NCBI GenBank assembly: GCA_017516745.1
Contig: JAFXBF010000007.1
Location: 1 to 46,078 of the forward strand
DNA length: 46,078 nucleotides
Reading direction: 5' to 3'
From: Clostridia bacterium
Lineage (GTDB): Bacteria > Bacillota > Clostridia > Oscillospirales > Acutalibacteraceae
Part shown: positions 1 to 7,266 of the stretch, piece by piece
Position numbering within the stretch: the stretch's first letter is position 1
Layout: every line of letters begins with the position of its first letter
Made by a program: the position numbers and the translations under genes
Notes under the pieces: generated by a model
Database searches by the model: none
Told to the model about the DNA's origin: nothing
The model's input: only the letters and a program-made list of their open reading frames with translations

Positions 1-148
1 AAAGTGCAAAGTTAAGGGTCGCTTCGCTCCGATTTTATAAAATGTTAATTTAGAGCGATTTATACAAATGGGTGAGGGCGAAGCCCTCCCACAATTTTGC
101 ATTTTGAACTTTGCATTTTGCATTGTTTGTCCCCGACAAACTGCAATT
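1..148 (+). repeat. Intergenic TIR repeat, copy A (cut by window edge)
   Basis: This non-coding stretch matches the reverse complement of 15094-15284. Shared blocks, in order, are a TTTGCA-rich start, AAGGGTCGCT.CGCTCCGATT, TTTATAAAA, TTTAGAGC, the hairpin core GAGGGCGAAGCCCTC, a second TTTGCA-like tract, and the terminal AAACTGCAATT at 138-148. A small hairpin, TTTGTC-CCC-GACAAA (126-140), lies just inside the end and is absent from the other copy. The left end lies outside the window. The element end runs directly into the -35 box of the next gene. Confidence 0.85.
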
Positions 149-176
149 TGACAAAAAGCACACATTAATGTATATT
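148..176 (+). promoter_or_regulatory. Sigma-A-type promoter for the TVP38 gene
   Basis: TTGACA at 148-153, 17-bp spacer, TATATT at 171-176, about 30 bp ahead of the start codon. The first T of the -35 box is also the last base of the repeat end AAACTGCAATT, so the repeat abuts this promoter. Confidence 0.65.
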
Positions 177-207
177 AATGTAAACTTTTTATTTAGGAGA
201 AGGATTT

Positions 208-927
208 ATGGCTGATAAGAATTACGGCAAGCTTGTCAAGGTTTTGCAGGTTGCGGCAGGCATTTTTATGGTGGCAATGGTTGTGCTTTGCCTTGTGCTT
301 ACAAAAAAATACAACATCAAGGTTACCAACATACCCGAAATCAGCCGGCAGATTACGGGCGGCACGCTTGCTGTTTCGTTAGGCATCATTCTTTTCTCCG
401 TTGTGAAATCCTTTGCGCTTGTTTTTCCGCCTGCGGTTGTTTTTTCCGTTTGTGCGTATCTGTTGCCGAACTTCTGGCTTGCACTTCTTGTAAATATCAT
501 TTCAACCTTCCTCAGCCTTTCAATCCCCTATTTTCTCGGCAAATTCACGGGCTCGGGTATGGTTGATACGCTTAAGGGGAAATTCAAGGCTGTCAAGAAG
601 CTGGACGATTTTGCAGGCGCAAACGAAATGCAGATGACCTTTGCCGTCAAGCTTTCGGGGCTTATTCCCGGTGACCTTTCAAGCCTGCTTTTCGGTGCAA
701 TGGGCGTATCCTACAAGCCGTTTATGATTGGCGGCAACCTCGGTATGCTGCCGCTTGCAATTGTTTACACCTTCTTCGGCTGCACACTTAAGAGTGTCGG
801 CGAACAGCCGTGGGTAGTTGCAATTCCCGTTGCGGTTATTGTTGTTTTCGTTATTACCGCAAGCATTATCACAAAGAAGCTGATAGAAAAGACAAAGGCT
901 GAACAGACAAACAAAAATAAGCAATAA
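208..927 (+). CDS. TVP38/TMEM64 (DedA/VTT-type) membrane protein
   Basis: This 239-residue integral membrane protein has the VTT (SNARE-associated, DedA-like) domain over about residues 70-195. Visible signs are a first hydrophobic segment at about 10-30, a block of hydrophobic segments with the FPPAVVFSV and YFLGKF stretches, and the family-typical SGLIPGDLSS / GNLGMLPLA pattern with Gly and Pro in re-entrant helices. A Lys/Gln-rich cytoplasmic tail ends the protein. Members of this superfamily are linked to lipid scrambling or flipping and membrane homeostasis; the substrate here cannot be read from sequence. The start is supported by AGGAGAAGGA just upstream. It appears to be a single-gene unit between the promoter at 148-176 and the terminator at 934-973. 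Confidence 0.85.
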   Translation: MADKNYGKLVKVLQVAAGIFMVAMVVLCLVLTKKYNIKVTNIPEISRQITGGTLAVSLGIILFSVVKSFALVFPPAVVFSVCAYLLPNFWLALLVNIISTFLSLSIPYFLGKFTGSGMVDTLKGKFKAVKKLDDFAGANEMQMTFAVKLSGLIPGDLSSLLFGAMGVSYKPFMIGGNLGMLPLAIVYTFFGCTLKSVGEQPWVVAIPVAVIVVFVITASIITKKLIEKTKAEQTNKNKQ

Positions 928-933
928 AAATTT

Positions 934-973
934 AAAACCGATGTATCTGCTTTGACACGGATACATCGGTTTT
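934..973. terminator. Bidirectional hairpin terminator
   Basis: A 14-bp perfect stem (934-947 with 960-973) has A-rich sequence on one side and T-rich on the other. It lies between two convergent genes ending at 927 and 977 and can serve both. Confidence 0.85.
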
Positions 974-976
974 CTT

Positions 977-1561
977 TTACAGCTTCAATATTATTCCGAG
1001 CACTGCACAGGCACCGATAAACACAATCGGGTGCAGTTTTTTTGTTTTTTTGAACTGCGCAAAGAAAAGCACAAGCGCAAAAATTATAACTGCGGGAATA
1101 TTTATTGCTTCCCAGAAGCGTGCGATACTAAAATCGGTTAAATCAAGTAGTGCAAGCTCGACAACACTCCAGCCTGCGGCGGCGATAAGACCCGTTACGG
1201 CAGGACGAAGACCGCCGAAAGCCCATTGAACGAACTTATTGGACATATATTTGCTCATCATTTTAGCAATTATGACAACGATTATGAGCGAAGGAAGAAC
1301 AAGCGAAAGTGTTGCAAGAATTGCACCCGGCACACCCCAGACACGGAAGCCGACATACGTTGCCATATTTACACCTATCGGGCCGGGAGTGGACTCAGAA
1401 ACAGCTATCATATCGGCAAGCTGTTCGTGGGTAAACCACGGGTATTTATCCGCCATTTCGGAAAGGAAGGGCAGGGTTGCAAGTCCGCCGCCGACAGCGA
1501 AAAGACCTGTTTTGAAAAACTCGAAGCAAAGCGTGAGAAGCTTTACGAGAATATCAATCAT
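977..1561 (-). CDS. Chromate transporter family half-protein (second of pair)
   Basis: This 194-residue membrane protein is one half of a short-chain CHR (chromate ion transporter) pair. It carries the family pattern FKTGLFAVGGGLATLPFL near the N-terminus and the SESTPGPIGVNMATYVGF motif at about residues 54-71, followed by hydrophobic helices. Long-chain ChrA proteins contain two such domains fused; here they are separate genes whose ends overlap by 4 bp, so the two proteins are probably made together and form a heterodimer. AAGGAGG lies about 10 bp before the ATG, inside the upstream gene. CHR proteins can export chromate, but in anaerobic gut bacteria the physiological anion is often unknown, so the substrate is inference. 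Confidence 0.85.
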   Translation of the reverse strand: MIDILVKLLTLCFEFFKTGLFAVGGGLATLPFLSEMADKYPWFTHEQLADMIAVSESTPGPIGVNMATYVGFRVWGVPGAILATLSLVLPSLIIVVIIAKMMSKYMSNKFVQWAFGGLRPAVTGLIAAAGWSVVELALLDLTDFSIARFWEAINIPAVIIFALVLFFAQFKKTKKLHPIVFIGACAVLGIILKL

Positions 1562-2139
1562 TTTTCAGCCGCCTCCTTCTTGCCGAATTTACCGAGAAGA
1601 AGACCGGCTATTGCCGAAGCGACAACAACGACAACGGGGCTTGCACCGAAAACCGCAATTATGATAAAGGCGGCAACGGCAATTAATATCTGCGTAAGAT
1701 TTTTGACGTTGCTTTTGGCGAGTTTTATTACAGCAGAAGCAATCAGCGCACAGACGGCAATTCTGATGCCTGCAAAGGCGTGCTGTACGGCAGGAATATC
1801 CGCAAAGTTAGAAAGCACAGCGGCAATTACGCTGATAATTACAAGGGACGGAAAAACCATACCGAGGGTTGCAACGACTGCGCCCAACACCTTTGATTTT
1901 TTATAGCCGACAAAGGTTGCGGTGTTTACCGCTATGATACCCGGGGTACACTGACCGACAGCATAATAATCGAGTATTTCTTCGGTCGTTACCCATTTTT
2001 TGCTTTCGACAAGCTCTCTTTCAAGCATAGGGAGCATTGCAAGTCCGCCGCCGAAGGTCATTACGCCTATCTTGGCAAAGGACACAAAAAGCTGTGCAAG
2101 CAGCTTTCCCCTGCTCTCTTTTTTCTGATTTTGCTCCAT
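1558..2139 (-). CDS. Chromate transporter family half-protein (first of pair)
   Basis: This 193-residue membrane protein is the partner of the CHR half downstream. It shows the same repeat architecture: SFAKIGVMTFGGGLAMLPML near the start, then AVGQCTPGIIAVNTATFVGY at about residues 56-75, and several hydrophobic helices. The short Lys/Glu-rich N-terminus (about 12 residues) and C-terminal KKEAAEK are probably cytoplasmic. The gene begins only 5 bp after the stop of the GH31 gene, so it is likely transcribed from the GH31 promoter. The two halves share the GGGLA.LP and TPG motifs, consistent with an ancient duplication seen in the whole family. Confidence 0.85.
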   Translation of the reverse strand: MEQNQKKESRGKLLAQLFVSFAKIGVMTFGGGLAMLPMLERELVESKKWVTTEEILDYYAVGQCTPGIIAVNTATFVGYKKSKVLGAVVATLGMVFPSLVIISVIAAVLSNFADIPAVQHAFAGIRIAVCALIASAVIKLAKSNVKNLTQILIAVAAFIIIAVFGASPVVVVVASAIAGLLLGKFGKKEAAEK

Positions 2140-2144
2140 TTTAT

Positions 2145-4436
2145 TTACTCGCTTTCCAACTCTTCTTTTACTGCGTTGACAACTGCCTTGGGTATGCCGA
2201 GAAGCATCATTCGCTTGTACAGCTTTTCGTTGTCGTCTATCTTGCTGAGAATGCGGTAGCGTGCTTCTTTGCGCAGAGATTTGCCCTGCCAGCGTGAAAG
2301 CACACGCTCGATTCTTTCTGCCCTGCTTTCGCCCTTAATGCGAGTGACATTTTCAGCGGTGAAAATGTGATCTTCGGCAACGGAGGCACCGTCAAAAACA
2401 AATACAACTTCTTCTCCGTTCTTTTCAAGGTCACGGATTCTGATCTTATAATTCCTCTTTTCGGGAATTACACTCAGATCGCCCTGTGAAGCCCTGACAA
2501 GGAATTCAACTTTACATCCATCGTACTTTATTTCAAACTCTGTGGTTGCGGTATGATTTGCAAAGTCCGTTGTGCCGTCATCCTCAATAAGTGTAAAGCT
2601 GCCGTTGCCCGAAAACGCCCATATTTCAAGGTTTTCGGGATTTTTGCAGGTGTTCCCTTCATCGGCTGAAAGAGGAATAATTGCTCCCTCTTTTGCAAGA
2701 ACGGGCATATCTGCAGTATCTCTGTAAAGTTTAATAGCTTTACTGCCTTCGTATGATTTCAGGGTAAAGATATCCGTCCATCTGCCCTGCGGAATCCACG
2801 CTTTTGTGCTTCCCATAAGAATTTTTCTGTTGTTCGGGCTTGTAATCGGGCAAACCATAAGCTCGGAACCGAACATATACTGGTTTGGTACTTCATACGC
2901 CTGTTTTTCTTCGGGGTAGGAATAGTACATCGGCTCGCAAAGGGCTATACCGTCGCTATGTGTGCGGTGATCCATTGTGTAAATATACGGAATAAGTCTG
3001 TGACGCAGGTTAAGCCATTCCTTTGCGGCACGGCAAACCTCACCGCTGTACTTCCACGGCTCCTTGCCCAAAAGCATAAGGTTACTTGAATGAAGGCGCA
3101 TAATCGGTGAAAAAACGCCGTACTGCAGCCAGCGGATATAGAGCTCATCATCCCTTATTCCCAACATATGACCGCCGATATCGTGGCTCCACCAGCTGTA
3201 TGCGGCATTGGAAGCCGTTGCGGTGAAATATGGCTGGAAGTTGAGCGCCTTCCACGTGATACCCGTATCGCCCGAGAAGCCGAGAGGATATCGGTGAGAA
3301 CCTGCGCCCGAATAGCGTGAAAGAATCATCGGCAGCTCGCCGTTTTCGGCAATATCGAGGAAGTGGTAGTGGTTGAGTGCGGTCAACGGGTCAAGACCGT
3401 CCACACGGCTCTTTGTGCCCTGCTGCCAGTCTATCCACCAGAAATCCACGCCGTTCTTTTCGTAGGGCTTGTGGAGTATATCGAAATAAGCGTTCCAATA
3501 ATCGTCATTTGAGCAGTCAAACTCAACCGCCTTTTTTGTTTTCGGGTCAACGCCGACAGCCTTTGCCATATCCTCATACATATCCTCGTATTCCCTTACA
3601 CCGTCCGCAGGGTGAAGGTTTACTGTGACACGCAGATTCATATCGTGAAGCTGCTTTAAAAACGCCTTATAATCGGGGAAAAGGTCTGTATTCCAGGAAT
3701 AACCCGTCCAGCCGTTATAGTCCACGCCGAACTTCTCCTTGATATTTACCCAATGCCAGTCCATATCAATGGTTGCAACGGTAAGCGGTATCCCCTCTTT
3801 TTTAAAGCGGAGCATCAAATCAATATACTCCTGCTGGGTGTAAGCGTGGTAACGGCTCCACCACACGCCGAGTGCATAACGGGGCACAAGCGGCACGGCA
3901 GATGAAATTTTATAAAACGCATTTATTGTTTCACGGTAATTCTTACCGTAGGCAAACATATAGTAATCCTTGCCCGTACCCGTGCGTTTTTTGAAATGAC
4001 CGCCCTCATCAATTAGGAGCGAGGCGCTGTCGTCAAAAAGATAGGCACCGCCCTTGGTTATAAAGCCGTCGCCGAGCTTTGCGTTACCGAACTGCATATC
4101 CAGCGTACGGCGTGTACCCTTGAGGTTTTCCTGACGTGAAAAAATTTCGGTCTTTTTTGTGTCCTTGAAATAAACGCTGTAGGGCACAAGGTTTTCTATT
4201 GTATAAATAATTTCTTCGGTTTCAACCGTTATTGTTTTGCCGCTTTTATTTACGGACATCTTTCCGCTTTCAAAGCGCCTGAACCATACGGCGGTACTCG
4301 GCTCGTCGGTAAAGCTGCCCGTTTCAAAACGGACTAAACGGGGTGTGATAAAGGTCACACGCCAGCCGTCACCCGTATAAATCTGTGATTTGTCCGCAAC
4401 CGCATCGGTTACAGCAACAAGAGTCTTTTTAAGCAT
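2145..4436 (-). CDS. Glycoside hydrolase family 31 (alpha-glucosidase/xylosidase type)
   Basis: This 763-residue protein has the GH31 plan: an N-terminal beta-sandwich (about 1-180), a TIM-barrel (about 185-510) and C-terminal beta domains. The catalytic barrel shows DMDWHW near residue 225, DFWWIDWQQG with the likely nucleophile Asp336, and GFSGDTG with likely acid/base Asp390, then the WWSHDIGGH stretch. WIDWQQG differs from the usual WxDMNE of classic alpha-glucosidases, which points to a different GH31 subgroup, so exact substrate specificity is open. There is no signal peptide, so it should act in the cytoplasm on imported oligosaccharides. AAAGGAG precedes the ATG. It is the first gene of an operon with the two CHR genes. 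A non-GH31 function is unlikely. Confidence 0.92.
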   Translation of the reverse strand: MLKKTLVAVTDAVADKSQIYTGDGWRVTFITPRLVRFETGSFTDEPSTAVWFRRFESGKMSVNKSGKTITVETEEIIYTIENLVPYSVYFKDTKKTEIFSRQENLKGTRRTLDMQFGNAKLGDGFITKGGAYLFDDSASLLIDEGGHFKKRTGTGKDYYMFAYGKNYRETINAFYKISSAVPLVPRYALGVWWSRYHAYTQQEYIDLMLRFKKEGIPLTVATIDMDWHWVNIKEKFGVDYNGWTGYSWNTDLFPDYKAFLKQLHDMNLRVTVNLHPADGVREYEDMYEDMAKAVGVDPKTKKAVEFDCSNDDYWNAYFDILHKPYEKNGVDFWWIDWQQGTKSRVDGLDPLTALNHYHFLDIAENGELPMILSRYSGAGSHRYPLGFSGDTGITWKALNFQPYFTATASNAAYSWWSHDIGGHMLGIRDDELYIRWLQYGVFSPIMRLHSSNLMLLGKEPWKYSGEVCRAAKEWLNLRHRLIPYIYTMDHRTHSDGIALCEPMYYSYPEEKQAYEVPNQYMFGSELMVCPITSPNNRKILMGSTKAWIPQGRWTDIFTLKSYEGSKAIKLYRDTADMPVLAKEGAIIPLSADEGNTCKNPENLEIWAFSGNGSFTLIEDDGTTDFANHTATTEFEIKYDGCKVEFLVRASQGDLSVIPEKRNYKIRIRDLEKNGEEVVFVFDGASVAEDHIFTAENVTRIKGESRAERIERVLSRWQGKSLRKEARYRILSKIDDNEKLYKRMMLLGIPKAVVNAVKEELESE

Positions 4437-4468
4437 AACTGTTCAAACTCCTTTATAATTTTGAAAAT

Positions 4469-4497
4469 ATTATATTGCTTTACCGTCTTTCCGTCAA
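4469..4497 (-). promoter_or_regulatory. Promoter for GH31-chromate transporter operon
   Basis: Reading on the minus strand: TTGACG (4497-4492), 17-bp spacer, TATAAT (4474-4469), about 33 bp before the GH31 ATG. It is divergent from the promoter at 4515-4543. Confidence 0.75.
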
Positions 4498-4514
4498 GCA
4501 GATATATTTAAGTA

Positions 4515-4543
4515 TTGTTAAATTATTATATATGTGTTATAAT
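4515..4543 (+). promoter_or_regulatory. Promoter for GxGYxYP-GH16 operon
   Basis: TTGTTA at 4515-4520, 17-bp spacer, TATAAT at 4538-4543 with the extended -10 TG at 4535-4536. It lies about 30 bp ahead of the start at 4575. The -35 boxes of the two divergent promoters are only 17 bp apart, so one regulator could control both. Confidence 0.7.
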
Positions 4544-4574
4544 TCCAATATCTTAATTTAATGGAGGAATTACT

Positions 4575-6275
4575 GTGAATTTCAAAGCAGTTATCACACT
4601 ATTCTGGGCAATCTTTATGTTTGTTTACAACGGCATTACCTCTTACCTTCCCGGTTTTATTCCTGAACCCTTAAGCGAGCAGGAATTAAGCGAAGTGCTT
4701 TACGATTTTGATGTAAAGCCCCTTGCAGAGAAGATAGTTGTTGTCAACGGACTGAGCAAGGACGAACGGGCAGCCGTTCAATGCCTTCAGGGTCTTGTCG
4801 GCAGAACAGAGGCTTCAATTTTCTTCAACTACGGTCAGGATTCTGCTACCGAGCTCAAGGACCTTCAGGCAGCAGGCTGTACGCTGCTTTATAACGATGA
4901 AAACGGCAAGAGCTGGGATTTGACAAGCCTTATCAACCGCTACGCAGAGCATATTACGGACAAGGGCTATGTTCTTTTTTCGGACGCTGACACCCACGCA
5001 CAGATTAACCTTGCGTTCAACTACGCTACGGTAAACGGCTGGCTTGCAGTACCTGTTTCGGCAGAAAGTAAGGCAATCGCCGCAGGACTTGAAAAGAAAA
5101 TGGATCTGAGCACAACCGTGCTTGATTTCACACACGAGCGTGATTTTTACGATGAACACAAGGACTTTTTCCGCAAGGACTGCCTTGTTCACCTTTACGC
5201 AGATGCAAGCGGTCTGCGTGACCTTGCGGTACAGCAAAAAATATTTATAACCTTTGTTGAGGACGATGACTATGTTGCACGTGCTTACCGTGACAAGCTT
5301 TACAGCGACCTTGAGCCTGCCTCAATGATACTCGGCTGGTGCAAATACGAGGTTAAGCACACGGAATGTGCAGGACGTTTCGGCCACTATGTTATTCCCT
5401 CCGACCACAGCTTCAACATGAGCATTCTTACCTGCAACAGAATTAAAACGGGCAATATAGGCGCAGAAAACGTTACCGCACCCACACTTGACCCGACAAA
5501 GCACTATGTTGCAATTGTTTACAGCGACGGTGACAACGCACAGTGGATTTCCAACGGCTTCAGAGAATTCCATACCTGGCAGAGCTATGATATTGATACG
5601 CCGATAACATGGACCTTCGCACCGCAGATGTATAAATTCTCTTCAACCGCCGTCAAAAAGGCGCTTGAAAACAAGGACCCCGAGGATTCCTTCATCACGG
5701 GTCCCTCCGGTGCAGGCTACGGCAGAATTTCTATGATGTCCCCGAGCGAGGTCAGAGCTTATTCTGACATTACTGCGGCGGCAATGCTCAAATCGGGTAT
5801 TTCCACGATAACCCTGCTTGACGAAATCAAAACCGAGATTGACTTTGCTTCCTACGCCGCAAAGCTCGGCTATTTTGCAAGATACGACAACATTACCGGC
5901 GGTATTCTTCAGGTTGACCCCGACGATTACACAGGCGGCTACGGCGGCGGCAGAGGCAGAGTATTCTTCACCAACGACAAGCCCTTTGTTTCCGTAGGCT
6001 TCTCCCTCTGGCATCCGAGCGGTGATGCCGCTCAGGTAAATCAAGAATGGCTCAAGGCACAGGCTGATATAATCAACAGCTACCCTGCCGACATCAACAC
6101 AATCAACGGCTACACGGTAATCAACGTTCACCCGTGGACGGTAGGCCCCGATGACCTTGCATATTTCGTCAGCCAGCTTGACGACGGCGTTGAGTTCCTT
6201 TCCGCTGACGAGCTTCTCGCCGCAGTAGCACAGAATATCCCCCACAAGAACGCAACGAAAACCTTTGCCGAATAA
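4575..6275 (+). CDS. GxGYxYP-family putative glycoside hydrolase, membrane-anchored
   Basis: This 566-residue protein resembles the GxGYxYxxP family (PF14323 with its own N-terminal domain), a putative carbohydrate-active group without well-established activity. Recognisable parts are the N-terminal domain (about 45-290) ending in the SDHSFNMSIL stretch and the C-terminal domain starting KHYVAIVYSDGDNAQW near residue 315. The family signature region reads GPSGAGYGRISMMSP at about residues 377-391; the expected second Tyr and its Pro are replaced, so the signature is degenerate. Residues 5-25 are hydrophobic with no clear cleavage site, suggesting a membrane anchor with the domain outside the cell. 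GGAGG lies upstream of a GTG or the ATG region; the annotated start gives a complete signal segment. It is followed 16 bp later by the GH16 gene. Confidence 0.75.
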   Translation: MNFKAVITLFWAIFMFVYNGITSYLPGFIPEPLSEQELSEVLYDFDVKPLAEKIVVVNGLSKDERAAVQCLQGLVGRTEASIFFNYGQDSATELKDLQAAGCTLLYNDENGKSWDLTSLINRYAEHITDKGYVLFSDADTHAQINLAFNYATVNGWLAVPVSAESKAIAAGLEKKMDLSTTVLDFTHERDFYDEHKDFFRKDCLVHLYADASGLRDLAVQQKIFITFVEDDDYVARAYRDKLYSDLEPASMILGWCKYEVKHTECAGRFGHYVIPSDHSFNMSILTCNRIKTGNIGAENVTAPTLDPTKHYVAIVYSDGDNAQWISNGFREFHTWQSYDIDTPITWTFAPQMYKFSSTAVKKALENKDPEDSFITGPSGAGYGRISMMSPSEVRAYSDITAAAMLKSGISTITLLDEIKTEIDFASYAAKLGYFARYDNITGGILQVDPDDYTGGYGGGRGRVFFTNDKPFVSVGFSLWHPSGDAAQVNQEWLKAQADIINSYPADINTINGYTVINVHPWTVGPDDLAYFVSQLDDGVEFLSADELLAAVAQNIPHKNATKTFAE

Positions 6276-6291
6276 TTAAAGGAGAATAATT

Positions 6292-7227
6292 ATGTTCGAA
6301 AAATTTCTTACCGAAACCTTGAAGCTTGCACCCAGACAGATGTGGGGTGTTGAACAGCAAAAAATCCACCTTAAAAAGCTTTTTACCGCAAAAAACATAA
6401 AGGTTGCAATTGCATCACTGCTTGCAATAATTGAGCTTTGCGGACTTACAATTTTCGATTTGCCCACAACACCCAGAGGAGAAGAGCTTGACCTGACGGG
6501 CTACAGCCTTGTTTTCGAGGATGAATTTGAGGGCAACGCACTCAACACAGATGTTTGGAAGTACTGCAACACGGGTGTCCGCAGAGGCGGCTACCGTACA
6601 CCCAGCCAGGTTGAAGTAAAAGACGGCAACTGCGTTATTACGGCTGAATATCTCAAAGACGGTCAGTTCGGTGAGGGCTGGTATGCAGGCGACCTTGCAC
6701 TTAAAAAGTGGTACAAGCAGGGCTATTACGAAATCCGCTGCAAGGTAAGTGACGGCGGCGGCTTCTGGAGCGCATTCTGGATTATGGCTGCACATCCGTA
6801 TGAGGCAGAATACTCCAAGGGCGGTATTGGCGGCGCTGAAATCGATATTTTTGAAGCCCCCTGTTTCGGCAAGACCCTTTCACACAACGGCGTTACACAG
6901 ACAATACACTGCGCAGGCGTTGACGGCGCAACAGAGGGCTACCAGTCCCGTATGCTCGGCGCTTTCTACGGCAAGGATATCTACAATGAATACAACACCT
7001 ACGGCTTAAAGTGGACAGAGGATGAATACATATTCTACATCAACGGCGTTGAAACGGCACGCACATCCTTCGGCAACGGCACATCACAGGTTGAAGAAGA
7101 GGTAAGAGTTTCGCTTGAGGTACCCGATGCAGAATTTCTTGAGCCTCTTGATAAAGAAACCTACCACAGCGAATTTGTAGTTGACTACGTAAGAATTTAT
7201 CAGCCCACACTCACACCTGCAGAATAA
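6292..7227 (+). CDS. Family 16 glycoside hydrolase (beta-glucanase type), membrane-anchored
   Basis: This 311-residue protein has a GH16 domain over about residues 70-307. The hallmark ExDxxE appears as GGAEIDIFEAP, giving Glu183 (nucleophile), Asp185 and Glu188 (acid/base). WKYCNTG, YYEIRCKV and FWSAFWIM are typical GH16 strands, and the C-terminal EFVVDYVRIYQP closes the beta-sandwich. GH16 enzymes cleave beta-1,3/1,4-glucans or galactans; laminarinase-like activity is the best guess. Residues 36-56 form a hydrophobic segment preceded by a basic 35-residue N-terminus, so the enzyme is probably a type II membrane protein with the catalytic domain outside. AAGGAG precedes the ATG. A strong terminator follows directly. 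Confidence 0.88.
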   Translation: MFEKFLTETLKLAPRQMWGVEQQKIHLKKLFTAKNIKVAIASLLAIIELCGLTIFDLPTTPRGEELDLTGYSLVFEDEFEGNALNTDVWKYCNTGVRRGGYRTPSQVEVKDGNCVITAEYLKDGQFGEGWYAGDLALKKWYKQGYYEIRCKVSDGGGFWSAFWIMAAHPYEAEYSKGGIGGAEIDIFEAPCFGKTLSHNGVTQTIHCAGVDGATEGYQSRMLGAFYGKDIYNEYNTYGLKWTEDEYIFYINGVETARTSFGNGTSQVEEEVRVSLEVPDAEFLEPLDKETYHSEFVVDYVRIYQPTLTPAE

Positions 7228-7232
7228 AAAAG

Positions 7233-7266
7233 TAAAGAAGGAGCTTCCGACGAAGCTCCTTCTTTA
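7233..7266. terminator. Bidirectional hairpin terminator
   Basis: A 15-bp perfect stem (7233-7247 with 7252-7266) closes a CGAC loop between the convergent GH16 and uvrA genes. Confidence 0.9.

Noticed and set aside
1226-1906. 226-codon plus-strand frame over the chromate transporter genes
   Set aside because: The minus-strand CHR proteins are clear; this frame has no recognisable features.
5643-6245. 200-codon antisense frame within the GxGYxYP gene
   Set aside because: No ribosome site or family resemblance; a mirror of the sense frame.
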